DNA of 47,284 nucleotides from Streptomyces griseicoloratus (GCF_014534645.1 NZ_JACVQF010000036.1:1-47284); one strand, 5' to 3'; shown: positions 34,703 through 42,785, counted from the first letter of the stretch. Made by a program: numbers and translations. The notes: generated by a model not told the origin, from the letters alone.

Positions 34703-35170
34703 GTGGGCGGCCGGACCACCCGGCAACGAACGGCTGTCATGCGTGCGCTTGCGCGCCGCCAGGACTTCGTGTCCGCGCAGGAACTGCACGCCCTGCTCGT
34801 CACGGACGGAATCCGCATCGGCCTGACCACGGTCTACCGCGCCCTGCGCGACCTGGAGGCGTCGGGCGGCGCCGACGTCGTACGCGACGAGGCCGGCGAA
34901 CGGCTCTACCGGACCCGCCCCGCCGACGGCCACCGCCACTACCTGCTGTGCCGCGCCTGCGGTCGCAGCCGCCCCGTGGACTCGGACGTCGTGGAGGAGT
35001 GGGCCGGGCGGATCGCCGCCGACACCGGCTACGCCGCGGTCGAGCACACCGTCGAACTCACCGGCATCTGTGCCAACTGCCAGCCCTCCGGGGACGAAGG
35101 AGAACCGCCATGCCACCACTGGGAGCGCGCCCCGGAAGCCGCGGGCCGAGCCCGCAGCTGCGCGAACTGA
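34703..35170 (+). CDS. zur: Fur-family metalloregulator, Zur-like
   Basis: A 155-residue Fur-fold protein. The winged helix is seen as TRQRTAVMRALARR, SAQELHALL and GLTTVYRALRDLEASGGADV; the dimer/metal part has DGHRHYLLCRACGRSRPVDS and GICANC, two CxxC pairs forming the structural zinc site. The His cluster in DGHRHYLLC supplies regulatory ligands. GTG 34703 follows GGAGGTGAT, a near-perfect ribosome site. The core ends near ICANCQ; the following ~30 residues overlap the start of the next gene and are non-conserved. Zur rather than Fur is favoured by the surrounding zinc genes. A main chromosomal Zur may exist elsewhere. Confidence 0.85.
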   Translation: MGGRTTRQRTAVMRALARRQDFVSAQELHALLVTDGIRIGLTTVYRALRDLEASGGADVVRDEAGERLYRTRPADGHRHYLLCRACGRSRPVDSDVVEEWAGRIAADTGYAAVEHTVELTGICANCQPSGDEGEPPCHHWERAPEAAGRARSCAN

Positions 35171-35385
35171 AGGAGACCGTGCGCGCCCTGCTCGGACTGG
35201 ACGACGACACTGCCGTGATGGTCCGTCAGCTCGCCTGCACCGAGCCGGGCTGCCCACCGCTCGAGACGGTCGTCGCCGTGCTGCCCATGGACGGCCGGGC
35301 CCACCGCTGGACGCTGTACCGGCCCGCCGACCAGATCACCGAGGACGACCTGCGGGCCGCCCTCCTGACCGACCCACAACACTGA
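35110..35385 (+). CDS. hypothetical protein, 91 aa, in the zinc operon
   Basis: Small soluble protein, ATG 35110 behind GAAGGAG, overlapping the 3' end of the Fur-family gene by 61 bases in another frame. It contains LKETVRALLGLDDDTAVMVR, a cysteine pair in QLACTEPGCPPLETVV, and RWTLYRPADQITEDDLRAAL. Good codon bias from the first codon supports coding. Twelve bases separate it from the COG0523 start. It could be a metal-linked accessory to the GTPase; no established family is recognised. Confidence 0.72.
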   Translation: MPPLGARPGSRGPSPQLRELKETVRALLGLDDDTAVMVRQLACTEPGCPPLETVVAVLPMDGRAHRWTLYRPADQITEDDLRAALLTDPQH

Positions 35386-35397
35386 CAGGAGCCCGAC

Positions 35398-36411
35398 TTG
35401 ACCACCCCCGACGCGCGCGACGAACGCGTCCCCGTCACCGTCCTGACCGGCTTTCTCGGCTCGGGCAAGACCACCCTGCTCAACCGCGTCCTCACCGAGA
35501 ACCACGGAATGCGGATCGCCGTCATCGAGAACGAGTTCGGCGAGGTGGGCATCGACGACGCGCTCGTCCTCGACGCCGAGGAAGAGATCTTCGAGATGAA
35601 CAACGGCTGCATCTGCTGCACCGTGCGCGGCGATCTCATCCGCATCCTCGGCGCGCTGATGCGCCGCCGCGAGCAGTTCGACCACATCCTCATCGAGACC
35701 ACCGGGCTCGCCGACCCGGCACCGGTCGCGCAGACCTTCTTCATGGACGACGAGATCGCCTCCCAGTTGCGTCTGGACGCCATCATCACGCTCGTCGACG
35801 CCGCCCACGTGCTCCAGCACCTCGACGAGGTCAAGCCGGAGGGCGTGGAGAACGAGGCCGTCGAGCAGATCGCCTTTGCCGACCGGGTCGTCCTCAACAA
35901 GACCGACCTGGTGGACGAGGAGACCGTCGCCGAGGTCGAGACACGCATCCGTGCCATCAACGCGCCCGTTCAGATCCTGCGCGCCCAGCACGCCCAGGTG
36001 GACCTGCGCAAGGTGCTGGACGTGGGAGCGTTCGACCTGGACCGGGTCCTCAGGGAGGACCCGTCCTTCCTCACCGAGACCGAACACCAGCACGACACCA
36101 CCGTCACCTCGGTCGGCATCGACGTCGACGGTGAACTCGATGAGGACCGTCTCAACGCCTGGCTCGGCAATCTGCTGCGTACCAAGGGCGTCGACATCTT
36201 CCGCTCCAAGGGCATCCTCGCCATCGCCGGAGCCCCCGAGCAGTACGTCTTCCAGGGCGTGCACATGCTCCTGGTCGGCGAGTTCGGCCGCGCCTGGCGC
36301 GAGAGCGAGCCGCGCCGCAACCGACTGGTCTTCATCGGCCGCAACCTCGACCGCGACGAGCTGGAGCGCGGCTTCACCGGCTGCCTGGCCACCGCTGGAG
36401 CCGCCGCGTGA
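35398..36411 (+). CDS. COG0523-family GTPase (second copy)
   Basis: A 337-residue G3E GTPase that starts at TTG after AGGAG. Walker A is TGFLGSGKTTLLNRV, the metal motif CxCC is in NNGCICCTVRGDLIRILGAL, and base recognition is VLNKTDLVDEETVAEV. The EHQHD stretch near residue 230 is another possible metal site. It is more like CobW/YjiA in length than the 23956 copy and lacks the HEHDH tail. Its TGA overlaps the GTG of the WD40 gene (GTGA), so the GTPase and propeller are made together. Expected role: zinc delivery to client proteins. Confidence 0.92.
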   Translation: MTTPDARDERVPVTVLTGFLGSGKTTLLNRVLTENHGMRIAVIENEFGEVGIDDALVLDAEEEIFEMNNGCICCTVRGDLIRILGALMRRREQFDHILIETTGLADPAPVAQTFFMDDEIASQLRLDAIITLVDAAHVLQHLDEVKPEGVENEAVEQIAFADRVVLNKTDLVDEETVAEVETRIRAINAPVQILRAQHAQVDLRKVLDVGAFDLDRVLREDPSFLTETEHQHDTTVTSVGIDVDGELDEDRLNAWLGNLLRTKGVDIFRSKGILAIAGAPEQYVFQGVHMLLVGEFGRAWRESEPRRNRLVFIGRNLDRDELERGFTGCLATAGAAA

Positions 36412-37439
36412 GCCTCACCGTCGACTCCGACCTGACCGTCGCCTGGGACATCACCATCGACGACGCCCCGGTGACACTCACAGCGCGCGACGACCTGGTC
36501 GCCGTCGCCGGCGCTGAGGGCACCGTCAAGGTACTCGACGCCGCGATGGGCGCCGAGATGGGGGCACTCGACCTGCCCGGCGGGGCACTGCGCACCGAAC
36601 TCGCCCCGGACGCGGGCAACTTGGCGGTCTCCGGCGCGATGGGTTACGCCCTGTGGCGGCGCAAGGACGGGCATACGACCGTACGCGAGTCCGGTGCCTG
36701 GTCGGCAGCAGCAGCCTGGGCCGATCACGAACGGGTGGCGGTCGCCTCCGGCCGCCGCGCGCTCGTCCTGGACTCCGGCGGCACCGAGTTGTGGCGCACC
36801 GAGCCCGCCGCGTCGACCGTCACCGACCTGGCCTGGATGCGGCAGGGGAGGCGTCTGGCCGTGGCAGCGTACGGGGCCGTGCGCTGCCACGAACGCCACA
36901 CCCACAAGCCGGTGGCCACCTACCCCTACGTCGGCTCGCACCTGGCACTGGCCGTCGCACCGACCGGCAAGTGGATCTGCAGCGGCAACCAGGACGCCTC
37001 CATCCACATCTGGCGCACCCGCGACGGCAGCGAGCTGACCATGTCCGGCTACCCCGAGAAGGTCTCCCGCCTCGCCTTCGACGACACCGGCTTCTGGCTG
37101 GCCGCCGACGGCGCACCCGACGTGACCGTCTGGGACTTCTCCGGCAAGGGACCGGCCGGCACCGCGCCGCGCCAACTGCGCTGCCACGAGACGATCACCG
37201 CGCTGACCTGGCGACCGGGCCCGGCCGGCCATCTGGCCAGCGGCGGCCACGACGGCACCGTAGCTCTCTGGTGCGCCACGGCGGGTCGGCCCCGGACACG
37301 TCTGAGCCCGGTACGTGAACTGGACGGGCACGGCTCGGCCGTCGCGGCGCTGTCCTGGGCCGGCCCCCATCTGCTGATCGCCGCCTGGCGCGACGGCCGT
37401 ATCAGGGCCTACGGCGTGCCCTCCCGGACCGCCCTGTGA
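36408..37439 (+). CDS. WD40-like beta-propeller protein
   Basis: A 343-residue cytoplasmic propeller without a signal peptide. Blade-like units include VAVAGAEGTVKVLDAAMG, WICSGNQDASIHIWRTRDG, WLAADGAPDVTVWDFSGKG, HLASGGHDGTVALWCATAG and LLIAAWRDGRIRAYG, the W-D/H-D-G spacing expected of WD40 repeats. Both ends overlap neighbours by four bases: COG0523 upstream and the ferredoxin-like gene downstream. Such close coupling suggests a scaffold or sensor working with the GTPase; the function is not established. Confidence 0.85.
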   Translation: MSLTVDSDLTVAWDITIDDAPVTLTARDDLVAVAGAEGTVKVLDAAMGAEMGALDLPGGALRTELAPDAGNLAVSGAMGYALWRRKDGHTTVRESGAWSAAAAWADHERVAVASGRRALVLDSGGTELWRTEPAASTVTDLAWMRQGRRLAVAAYGAVRCHERHTHKPVATYPYVGSHLALAVAPTGKWICSGNQDASIHIWRTRDGSELTMSGYPEKVSRLAFDDTGFWLAADGAPDVTVWDFSGKGPAGTAPRQLRCHETITALTWRPGPAGHLASGGHDGTVALWCATAGRPRTRLSPVRELDGHGSAVAALSWAGPHLLIAAWRDGRIRAYGVPSRTAL

Positions 37440-37840
37440 ACCGCTCCCTGATCCAGGCCGCGAACCGGCCCTGCACCCTCGTCGTGTGCCGGGGCTGCTG
37501 CTGCGGCAACCCGCGCAAGCACCCCGGCACCGACCACACATGGCAACTCGACCGGCTGCGAGCCGCAGCCGTCGGCTCGGGCGGCCGGCTCGCCGTCCGC
37601 ACGACGGACTGCCTCGGCCCCTGCGACCAGGCCAACATCATCGTCGTCCAGCCCTCCACCGCCGGCCGCCGTGCCGGCGCCCGCGCCGTGTGGATCGGTT
37701 TCGCCCTGGACGACGACTGCACAGACGACCTGCTGAACTGGGCCGCCGCCGGCGGGCCAGGCGTCGCCGAACCACCGACCACGCTGACGCTGCAGTTCGT
37801 CCGACCGCCCCGGGAGGCACGGGCCCGTGCACGCCGGTGA
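37436..37840 (+). CDS. (2Fe-2S) ferredoxin-like (thioredoxin-fold) protein
   Basis: A 134-residue protein starting at GTG 37436, which overlaps the WD40 stop. Cysteine motifs are VVCRGCCCGNPRKHPGTDH near the N-terminus and TTDCLGPCDQANIIVVQP in the middle, the usual arrangement (C-x-n-C and C-x3-C) of thioredoxin-like [2Fe-2S] proteins; the CRGCCCG triple is unusual and could equally bind zinc. The 3' end overlaps the ArsR start by 14 bases. A paralogue with the same motifs is at 40281, next to the metal ATPase. Role unknown; redox or metal-sensing is inferred. Confidence 0.8.
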   Translation: MNRSLIQAANRPCTLVVCRGCCCGNPRKHPGTDHTWQLDRLRAAAVGSGGRLAVRTTDCLGPCDQANIIVVQPSTAGRRAGARAVWIGFALDDDCTDDLLNWAAAGGPGVAEPPTTLTLQFVRPPREARARARR

Positions 37841-38195
37841 ATCCGTGCAAGCCACGGGCGGCCGCGACACCATCGCGGCCGCCCGCCTCGATGAAACCAC
37901 CGCGACGTCCGTCGCTGCCACGCTCCAGGCACTGGCCACCCCCTCCCGGCTGCTGATCCTCACCACCCTGCGGCACGCGCCATGCTCCGTCGGCGACCTC
38001 GCCGCCGCCGTCGGCATGGAACAGTCCGCCGTCTCCCACCAGCTGCGCCTGCTACGCACCCTCGGCCTGGTCACCGGCCGGCGCGACGGCCGCCGCATCG
38101 TCTACACCCTCTACGACAACCACGTCGCCGAACTCCTCGACCAGGCCGTCCACCACATCGAGCACCTGCGCCTCGGCGTACGTGACATCGATTGA
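37827..38195 (+). CDS. ArsR/SmtB-family metal repressor
   Basis: A 122-residue winged-helix repressor. Recognition region: VGDLAAAVGMEQSAVSHQLR, then LLRTLGLVTGRRDGRRIVYT. The alpha5 metal site is DNHVAELLDQAVHHIEHLRL, where D, H(+2), H(+13) and H(+16) have exactly the spacing of the CzrA zinc site. It starts at GTG 37827, inside the ferredoxin-like gene, and ends the six-gene operon begun by the Fur-family gene. So a zinc-excess sensor is made with zinc-deficiency functions. Very similar to the repressor at 42786. Confidence 0.9.
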   Translation: MHAGESVQATGGRDTIAAARLDETTATSVAATLQALATPSRLLILTTLRHAPCSVGDLAAAVGMEQSAVSHQLRLLRTLGLVTGRRDGRRIVYTLYDNHVAELLDQAVHHIEHLRLGVRDID

Positions 38196-38520
38196 GCCGA
38201 CACAGCCGGCCTCCGGCGCGTAGTCCCGCCGGGAGGGCGTTGGCCGCCGGGCCGCCGCACACCGACGCCGCCCCACCGGCGTGGCCCGCGTCGACATGGC
38301 CGGACCTGAAGACGACATCCGACGTTGGTGCGGCGGAACGCCCCGCGCTCTGCTCACCGTGCCCGGCATCACCGGCCTGCTGCGGGTCGAGATCGGCTTC
38401 ATCGATGCGACCACCCTCACGCTCGGTGGCACCGCCTGAGCCCACCTGTGCCGTCCAGCGTGACATGGCACCGGCCTCATGTGCCCCTGGAACGTGTCCG
38501 GACGGGGGCGCGTCAGTGGG
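38196..38520. other. intergenic with short relic frame
   Basis: A plus-strand piece, LLTVPGITGLLRVEIGFIDA (about 38346-38405), soon ends at a stop and lacks a start. No family is recognised. It is likely decayed sequence between the ArsR gene and the broken ABC genes. Confidence 0.35.
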
Positions 38521-38539
38521 CTGGCCTGGCTCGGGCGCG

Positions 38540-39097
38540 GTTCTCGCGACTCTCCATTGCCTGGTCCGGTAGGCGCCCACGAGCCTGCACACCATGTAGA
38601 TCGTGAACGAGATCGTGGTGACGTAAGGACTGATGGGGATCCTGCTGCCCAGGGCCGGCAGGATGCCGCCCTCGATAGAGATCATCGCGAACACCGTGCT
38701 CAGCAGGGGCAGCAGCACCGGTGCCGTGCCCGTCGATGCCGAAGCGGACCAGGTCCCGGGCGCGCAGCATCGCGTGCGCGGACAGCGTCGTCTGCTGCGG
38801 GACGTAGCCGATGTGCCGGCTGCCCTTGCGGGGTGGGCGGCCCAGGACCCTCAACGTGCCGGCAGACAGCTGCCGCTGGCCGAGCAGAGCGCGTACGAAG
38901 CTGGTCTTGCCCGACCCGTTCGGCCCGAGCACGGCCAGGAACTCGCCCGGCTGTACGTCGAGATCGAGGCCCTGCCACAGCACGCGCTCGCCATAGGACA
39001 GGGCCGCACAGCGCAGACTGATCACCGCGGCGCCCGCGCCTTGGTCTTCGGTCGTGTTCTCCCGGGCACGCAGTACGGACATGTCGGGACGCCTCAC
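38540..39097 (-). pseudogene. zinc ABC importer: ATPase 5' part joined to permease 3' part by deletion
   Basis: The first ~125 codons are a ZnuC-like ATPase: FLAVLGPNGSGKTSFVRALL (Walker A) and HIGYVPQQTTLSAHAMLRAR (Q-loop). It stops after RDLVRFGIDGHGTGAAA, before the signature and Walker B. In the next frame comes the C-terminus of an ABC-3 permease: LLPLLSTVFAMISIEGGILP and SRIPISPYVTTISFTIYMVC. A deletion of about 1 kb thus removed the end of one gene and the start of the next. Translation would begin at GTG 39097, coupled to the binding-protein stop. Nonfunctional as an importer. Confidence 0.88.
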
Positions 39098-40032
39098 TTG
39101 TCCAGTGCGCTCGCCAGCGCGTCGGCATTGGCGGTCATCCAGCCGAGGTAGTCCTTGCCCTCGGGCAGGGTCTCGGTGACGGGGACGACCGGAATTCCGG
39201 CGGCCTTGGCCGCCTGCCGGACCTTCTCGGTCTGCGGGCCGGAGGTCTGCTCGTTGAAGACCAGCGCCCTGACTTCTCTGTCGGTGAACAGCGCCAGGGT
39301 CTCCTGCAGGGTTCTCGGGGAGACGTCGTCGCCTTCCTCAATGGCCTCGCTGAACGCCGCAGGCGTCGCGTTCTCGAGCCCGCCGGCCTCGATCATGTAC
39401 AGCGGCACGGGCTCGGTGACGGCCACCGCCTCGCCGCCGTGAGCGGTCCTGATACGGGTTTCCTTCTGCTCCAGCGGCTTCAGCTTCTCCTTGAAGTCCT
39501 TCGCGTTCTCGGTGAAGGTGGCTGCCGCGTCCGGGTCGGCCCTGGCCAGGGCGGCCGCGATGCGGTCGGCAAGCCGGGCCGCCGTGGGGAAGTCGTACCA
39601 GACGTGCTCGTTGAGCTCGCCGCCCGCCGGGGCGGTCTTTCCGGAGACCTCGACCGCATTGATCACCTCGGCGGACGAGTCGCCGCTTCCGAGCATGCGG
39701 TCCATGAAGTCGTCATAACCGCCGCCGTTCTCGATGACGACCTTCGCCTTGGACAGCGCCAACCGGTTCAGGGTGTCGGCCTCGTAGGAGTGCGGGTCCT
39801 GGTCGGGGTCGCTGATGATCGAGGTGACCTCCGCCTTCCCGCCCCCGACCTGCTGCACCATGTCGCCGTAGACGTTCGTCGAGGCCACCACCGGGACGGC
39901 AGACGACCCGGTGGCGCTCCGCGCGGCATCGACGCCCCTTCCGGAATCCGACGGACTGCCGCAGTCCGCGAGGAAGACCAGGGAGACGCCGGTCATCAGC
40001 GGAGCCAGGGGCCGGGGTGAGGACGCACGCAT
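39094..40032 (-). CDS. zinc ABC transporter substrate-binding lipoprotein (orphaned)
   Basis: A 312-residue ZnuA-type binding protein. Signal/lipobox region: APLMTGVSLVFLADCG. Ligands: H of PDQDPHSYEADTLNRL, H of ELNEHVWYDFPTAARL, a third position with E/H in the EPVPLYMIE segment, and the acidic VFNEQTSGPQT near the end. The reading frame is intact, but the downstream ATPase and permease genes are fused by deletion, so it has no transporter of its own; it might feed the azt permease. Upstream sequence is replaced by a P-type ATPase fragment, so its promoter may be lost. ATG 40032 is chosen for its closeness to the signal. Confidence 0.87.
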   Translation of the reverse strand: MRASSPRPLAPLMTGVSLVFLADCGSPSDSGRGVDAARSATGSSAVPVVASTNVYGDMVQQVGGGKAEVTSIISDPDQDPHSYEADTLNRLALSKAKVVIENGGGYDDFMDRMLGSGDSSAEVINAVEVSGKTAPAGGELNEHVWYDFPTAARLADRIAAALARADPDAAATFTENAKDFKEKLKPLEQKETRIRTAHGGEAVAVTEPVPLYMIEAGGLENATPAAFSEAIEEGDDVSPRTLQETLALFTDREVRALVFNEQTSGPQTEKVRQAAKAAGIPVVPVTETLPEGKDYLGWMTANADALASALDK

Positions 40033-40059
40033 GGAGGATCCCTCACCCACTCCTCCCAT

Positions 40060-40284
40060 GTGGCGCTGGAGACCGCCGACATCGCCCTGGCCGGTAACGA
40101 CCTGCGGAATGTCGCCGCTGTGGTGGAACTCAGCCGCCACACCCTGCACGTCGTACGGCAGAACTACGCCCTGTCCATCGGCGTGAACCTCGCCGGCCTC
40201 ATCGCCGGCGCCGGCGGCTCCATCAACCCCGTCCTGGCCGCCGTGCTGCACAACACCAGCAGCATCGCCGTCGTCACCAACTAG
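40060..40284 (+). pseudogene. C-terminal fragment of a P1B-type metal ATPase
   Basis: About 74 codons, VALETADIALAGNDLRNVAA, then LSRHTLHVVRQNYALSIGVN and VLAAVLHNTSSIAVVTN-stop, are the end of a heavy-metal P-type ATPase (CtpC-like HN-x-SS motif in the last helix). All catalytic domains are missing. It abuts the orphan binding-protein gene, marking a deletion junction. It differs from the intact ATPase at 40673. Confidence 0.88.
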
Positions 40285-40676
40285 CCCTCGACGGCCCGTC
40301 GTACGCGCCGGGACGGGCCGAACTCGTACAGGTCGAGGATGTCCGGCGGTTCGGCGAGGCCCGGTCCGCCGGAACGCACCCACGCCACGATGTCGCCCGT
40401 CGCGTCAGGGTCGTTGACCAGGCCGAGCCAGACCGGCCGCCCGCCTGCGGCCCGCCCGGGTGAAGACGGCTGTACGACGATGACGTTGGCCTGCTCGCAC
40501 GCGTCGAGACAGTTCACCGCCCGGACCTGGGCCACCGCCCCCAGTTCGGCCTTCAGCACGGCGATTTGGGCGGCGTGATCGGTGCCGGGTACCTTGGCCG
40601 TGCCGCAGCAGCACCCCCGGCACACGGTCACCGTGCACCGGGGTGCCGCCTGTGCGGGAGCCTTGCGGCGGCTCAC
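40281..40676 (-). CDS. (2Fe-2S) ferredoxin-like protein, paralogue
   Basis: A 131-residue protein homologous to that at 37436: VTVCRGCCCGTAKVPGTDH and AVNCLDACEQANVIVVQPSS. The CRGCCCG and C-x3-C patterns are conserved, as is a proline-rich basic tail (YEFGPSRRVRRAVEG). Its GTG start overlaps the stop of the P1B-4 ATPase gene (GTGA), so the two are translationally coupled. Its recurrence next to a zinc exporter, while the other copy is next to a zinc GTPase, argues for a zinc-linked rather than general redox role. Confidence 0.8.
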   Translation of the reverse strand: MSRRKAPAQAAPRCTVTVCRGCCCGTAKVPGTDHAAQIAVLKAELGAVAQVRAVNCLDACEQANVIVVQPSSPGRAAGGRPVWLGLVNDPDATGDIVAWVRSGGPGLAEPPDILDLYEFGPSRRVRRAVEG

Positions 40677-42652
40677 TCGGCGGCCCGCTTCCAGGCCGCT
40701 TCGCGCAGCAGCCGCAGTCCGTTGAGGCCGACGATGACGGTGGAGCCCTCGTGGCCCGCGACGCCGAGCGGCAGCGGCAGGGTGCCGGCCAGGTCCCAGA
40801 TCACCAGGCCGGTGATGAAGACTCCGGCGATGACCAGGTTCTGCACGACGAGCCTGCGGGCGCGCCGGGACAGGGCGATCACGGCGGGGACTGTGGAGAG
40901 TTCGTCGCGGACGATGACGGCGTCGGCGGTCTCCAGGGCGAGGTCGGAGCCCGCCCGGCCCATCGCGATACCGGTGTGGGCAGCTGCCAGCGCCGGGGCG
41001 TCGTTGACGCCGTCGCCCACGACCATCACCTTGCGGCCGGAGTCCTCCAGCTCTCGCACCGCACTCACCTTGTGCTGGGGCAGCAGCCCGGCCCGTACGT
41101 CCTCGATGCCGACCTCGGCGGCCAGGCGGGCGGCGGCGCGCGGATTGTCGCCGGTCAGCAGTACGGGTGCGGTTCCGGTGAGGGACGTCAGTGAGGTGAC
41201 GGTGGCGGTGGCGTCGGGCCGCAGGCGGTCCGCAATGCCGAGCACGCCCACCGGCGTACCGTCCACCGTGACCAGGACCGCGGTCCGTCCGCCGTCCTCC
41301 AGCTCACCGACAAGCACCGCCGCGAGGGCGGAGTCCGCGTCCGTCGCCCCACGAAGGAGCCGCGCCGGGGCGCCGACCGCGACCACGCGCCCGTCGACGG
41401 TGGCTGTCACCCCGACGCCGGGCGTGGAGTCGAAGTCCTCTGCCATCGGCAGGGCGAGCCCGCGTTCGCGTGCCGCGTCCACGACGGAACGGGCCAGCGG
41501 ATGCTCGCTCGGGTGCTCAGCGGCGGCCGCGAGGACGAGCAACTCACCCTCGTCCAGCCCGGAGCCGGCGAGCGGCCGGACGTCCGTGACCCGCGGCGTG
41601 CCCTCGGTCAGCGTGCCGGTCTTGTCGAGCGCCACCGCGTCGACCTGCCCCAGCCTCTCCATCACCACCGCCGACTTGACCAGCACACCATGCCGTCCGG
41701 CATTCGCGATGGCCGACAGCAGGGGCGGCATCGTCGCCAGGACGACCGCGCACGGTGAGGCCACGATCATGAAGGTCATCGCCCGTAGCAACGCATCGGT
41801 GAGGTCCGCGCCGAAGGCCAACGGGACGAGGAAGACGGCCAGCGTCGCCACCACCATGCCCAGCGAGTAACGCTGTTCGACCTTCTCGATGAACAACTGG
41901 GTCGGCGCCTTGGTCTCGGACGCCTCCTCCACCATCCGCACGATCCGGGCGACGACCGTGTCGGAGGCATCACGGTCCACACGGACGCGCAGGGCGCCGG
42001 TGCCGTTGAGGGTGCCCGCGAAGACCTCGTCGCCCCGCTCCTTGGCCACGGGCAACGGCTCACCCGTGATGGTCGCCTGGTCGACGTCGCTCGTCCCGTC
42101 GAGCACCCGGCCATCGGCACCGATGCGCTCGCCGGGCCGTACGAGGATGGTGTCGCCGACGGACAGCTTCTCCACGGCGACGGTCGCCTCGCTGCCATCG
42201 GCGTCGACGCGGGTGGCCGTGGCCGGTGCCAGATCGAGCAGTCCGCGCACCGAGTCAGCGGTTCGTGCCGTGGCCAGCGCCTCCAGCGCACCGGACGTGG
42301 CGAAGATGACGATGAGCAGCGCACCGTCCATCACCTGCCCGATCGACGCCGCCCCGAGAGCGGCGACGACCATCAGCAGGTCGACATCGAGTGTCTTCTC
42401 CCGCAGCGCCTGCAGGCCCGCCCACCCCGGCTCCCAACCGCCGGCCACATACGTCACCGCGTACAGCGGCCCCCACGTCCACACCGGAGCACCGGTCAGC
42501 TGCAGCGGCAGCGCGAGCAGGAAGAAGACGGTGGCTGCGGCGGCCCAGCGCGCCTCAGGCAGGGCGAGGACACGGGTACGGCGCCGGGGCGCGCCGCCGT
42601 CGCGCGGAGAGGTGGCCCGGCCGGGTGGGGCTGCGGTGACGGTGGAGGTCAT
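40673..42652 (-). CDS. P1B-4-type heavy-metal exporting ATPase (Zn/Co/Cd)
   Basis: A 659-residue P-type ATPase. Motifs in order: ITGEPLPVAK (actuator), IVASPCAVVLATMPPLLSAI (SPC in the metal path), ALDKTGTLTEGTPRV (phosphorylated Asp), TGDNPRAAARLAAEVG and VGDGVNDAPALAAAHTGIAM (hinge). The last helix has HEGSTVIVGLNGLRLL. SPC plus HEG[S/G]T without a cysteine N-terminal domain defines subgroup P1B-4, which exports cobalt, zinc, cadmium or iron. GGAG precedes ATG 42652. It is divergent from an ArsR repressor whose zinc ligands suggest Zn(II) as the inducer, and is coupled to the ferredoxin-like gene. Confidence 0.93.
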   Translation of the reverse strand: MTSTVTAAPPGRATSPRDGGAPRRRTRVLALPEARWAAAATVFFLLALPLQLTGAPVWTWGPLYAVTYVAGGWEPGWAGLQALREKTLDVDLLMVVAALGAASIGQVMDGALLIVIFATSGALEALATARTADSVRGLLDLAPATATRVDADGSEATVAVEKLSVGDTILVRPGERIGADGRVLDGTSDVDQATITGEPLPVAKERGDEVFAGTLNGTGALRVRVDRDASDTVVARIVRMVEEASETKAPTQLFIEKVEQRYSLGMVVATLAVFLVPLAFGADLTDALLRAMTFMIVASPCAVVLATMPPLLSAIANAGRHGVLVKSAVVMERLGQVDAVALDKTGTLTEGTPRVTDVRPLAGSGLDEGELLVLAAAAEHPSEHPLARSVVDAARERGLALPMAEDFDSTPGVGVTATVDGRVVAVGAPARLLRGATDADSALAAVLVGELEDGGRTAVLVTVDGTPVGVLGIADRLRPDATATVTSLTSLTGTAPVLLTGDNPRAAARLAAEVGIEDVRAGLLPQHKVSAVRELEDSGRKVMVVGDGVNDAPALAAAHTGIAMGRAGSDLALETADAVIVRDELSTVPAVIALSRRARRLVVQNLVIAGVFITGLVIWDLAGTLPLPLGVAGHEGSTVIVGLNGLRLLREAAWKRAAE

Positions 42653-42736
42653 CGGAGCGGAACTCCTTCACGAGGGCATGACGAGACAGCGGCCAGCCGG
42701 AATGCCGGCGCCACTCCTTCCACCGTACAGGACTAC

Positions 42737-42760
42737 ATGAAGACTCATTCATGCGTTCAT
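42737..42760. promoter_or_regulatory. ArsR/SmtB-type operator in the ATPase-repressor gap
   Basis: The 24-base AT-rich segment starts ATGAA and ends TTCAT, with an internal TTCATG repeated (TCATTCATGCGTTCATG). ATGAA-N14-TTCAT symmetry and position between the divergent genes fit an ArsR-family operator. Confidence 0.65.
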
Positions 42761-42772
42761 GGGTTCCTTCCG

Positions 42773-42778
42773 TAGGAT
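42773..42778 (+). promoter_or_regulatory. leaderless promoter -10 (TAGGAT) of the ArsR gene
   Basis: TAGGATGACAACCATG places a -10 hexamer 7 bases from the ATG at 42786, the spacing of streptomycete leaderless transcripts. There is no Shine-Dalgarno sequence at this ATG. Confidence 0.7.
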
Positions 42779-42785
42779 GACAACC

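Noticed and set aside
34703-35170. Assignment as an iron-responsive Fur
   Set aside because: All nearby functions and the box type are zinc-related; no iron genes are seen, although metal specificity cannot be read from sequence alone.
40281-40676. Assignment as an ordinary electron-transfer ferredoxin
   Set aside because: The cysteine pattern and thioredoxin-like features differ from plant-type or bacterial 2[4Fe-4S] ferredoxins, and the gene is coupled to a metal ATPase.
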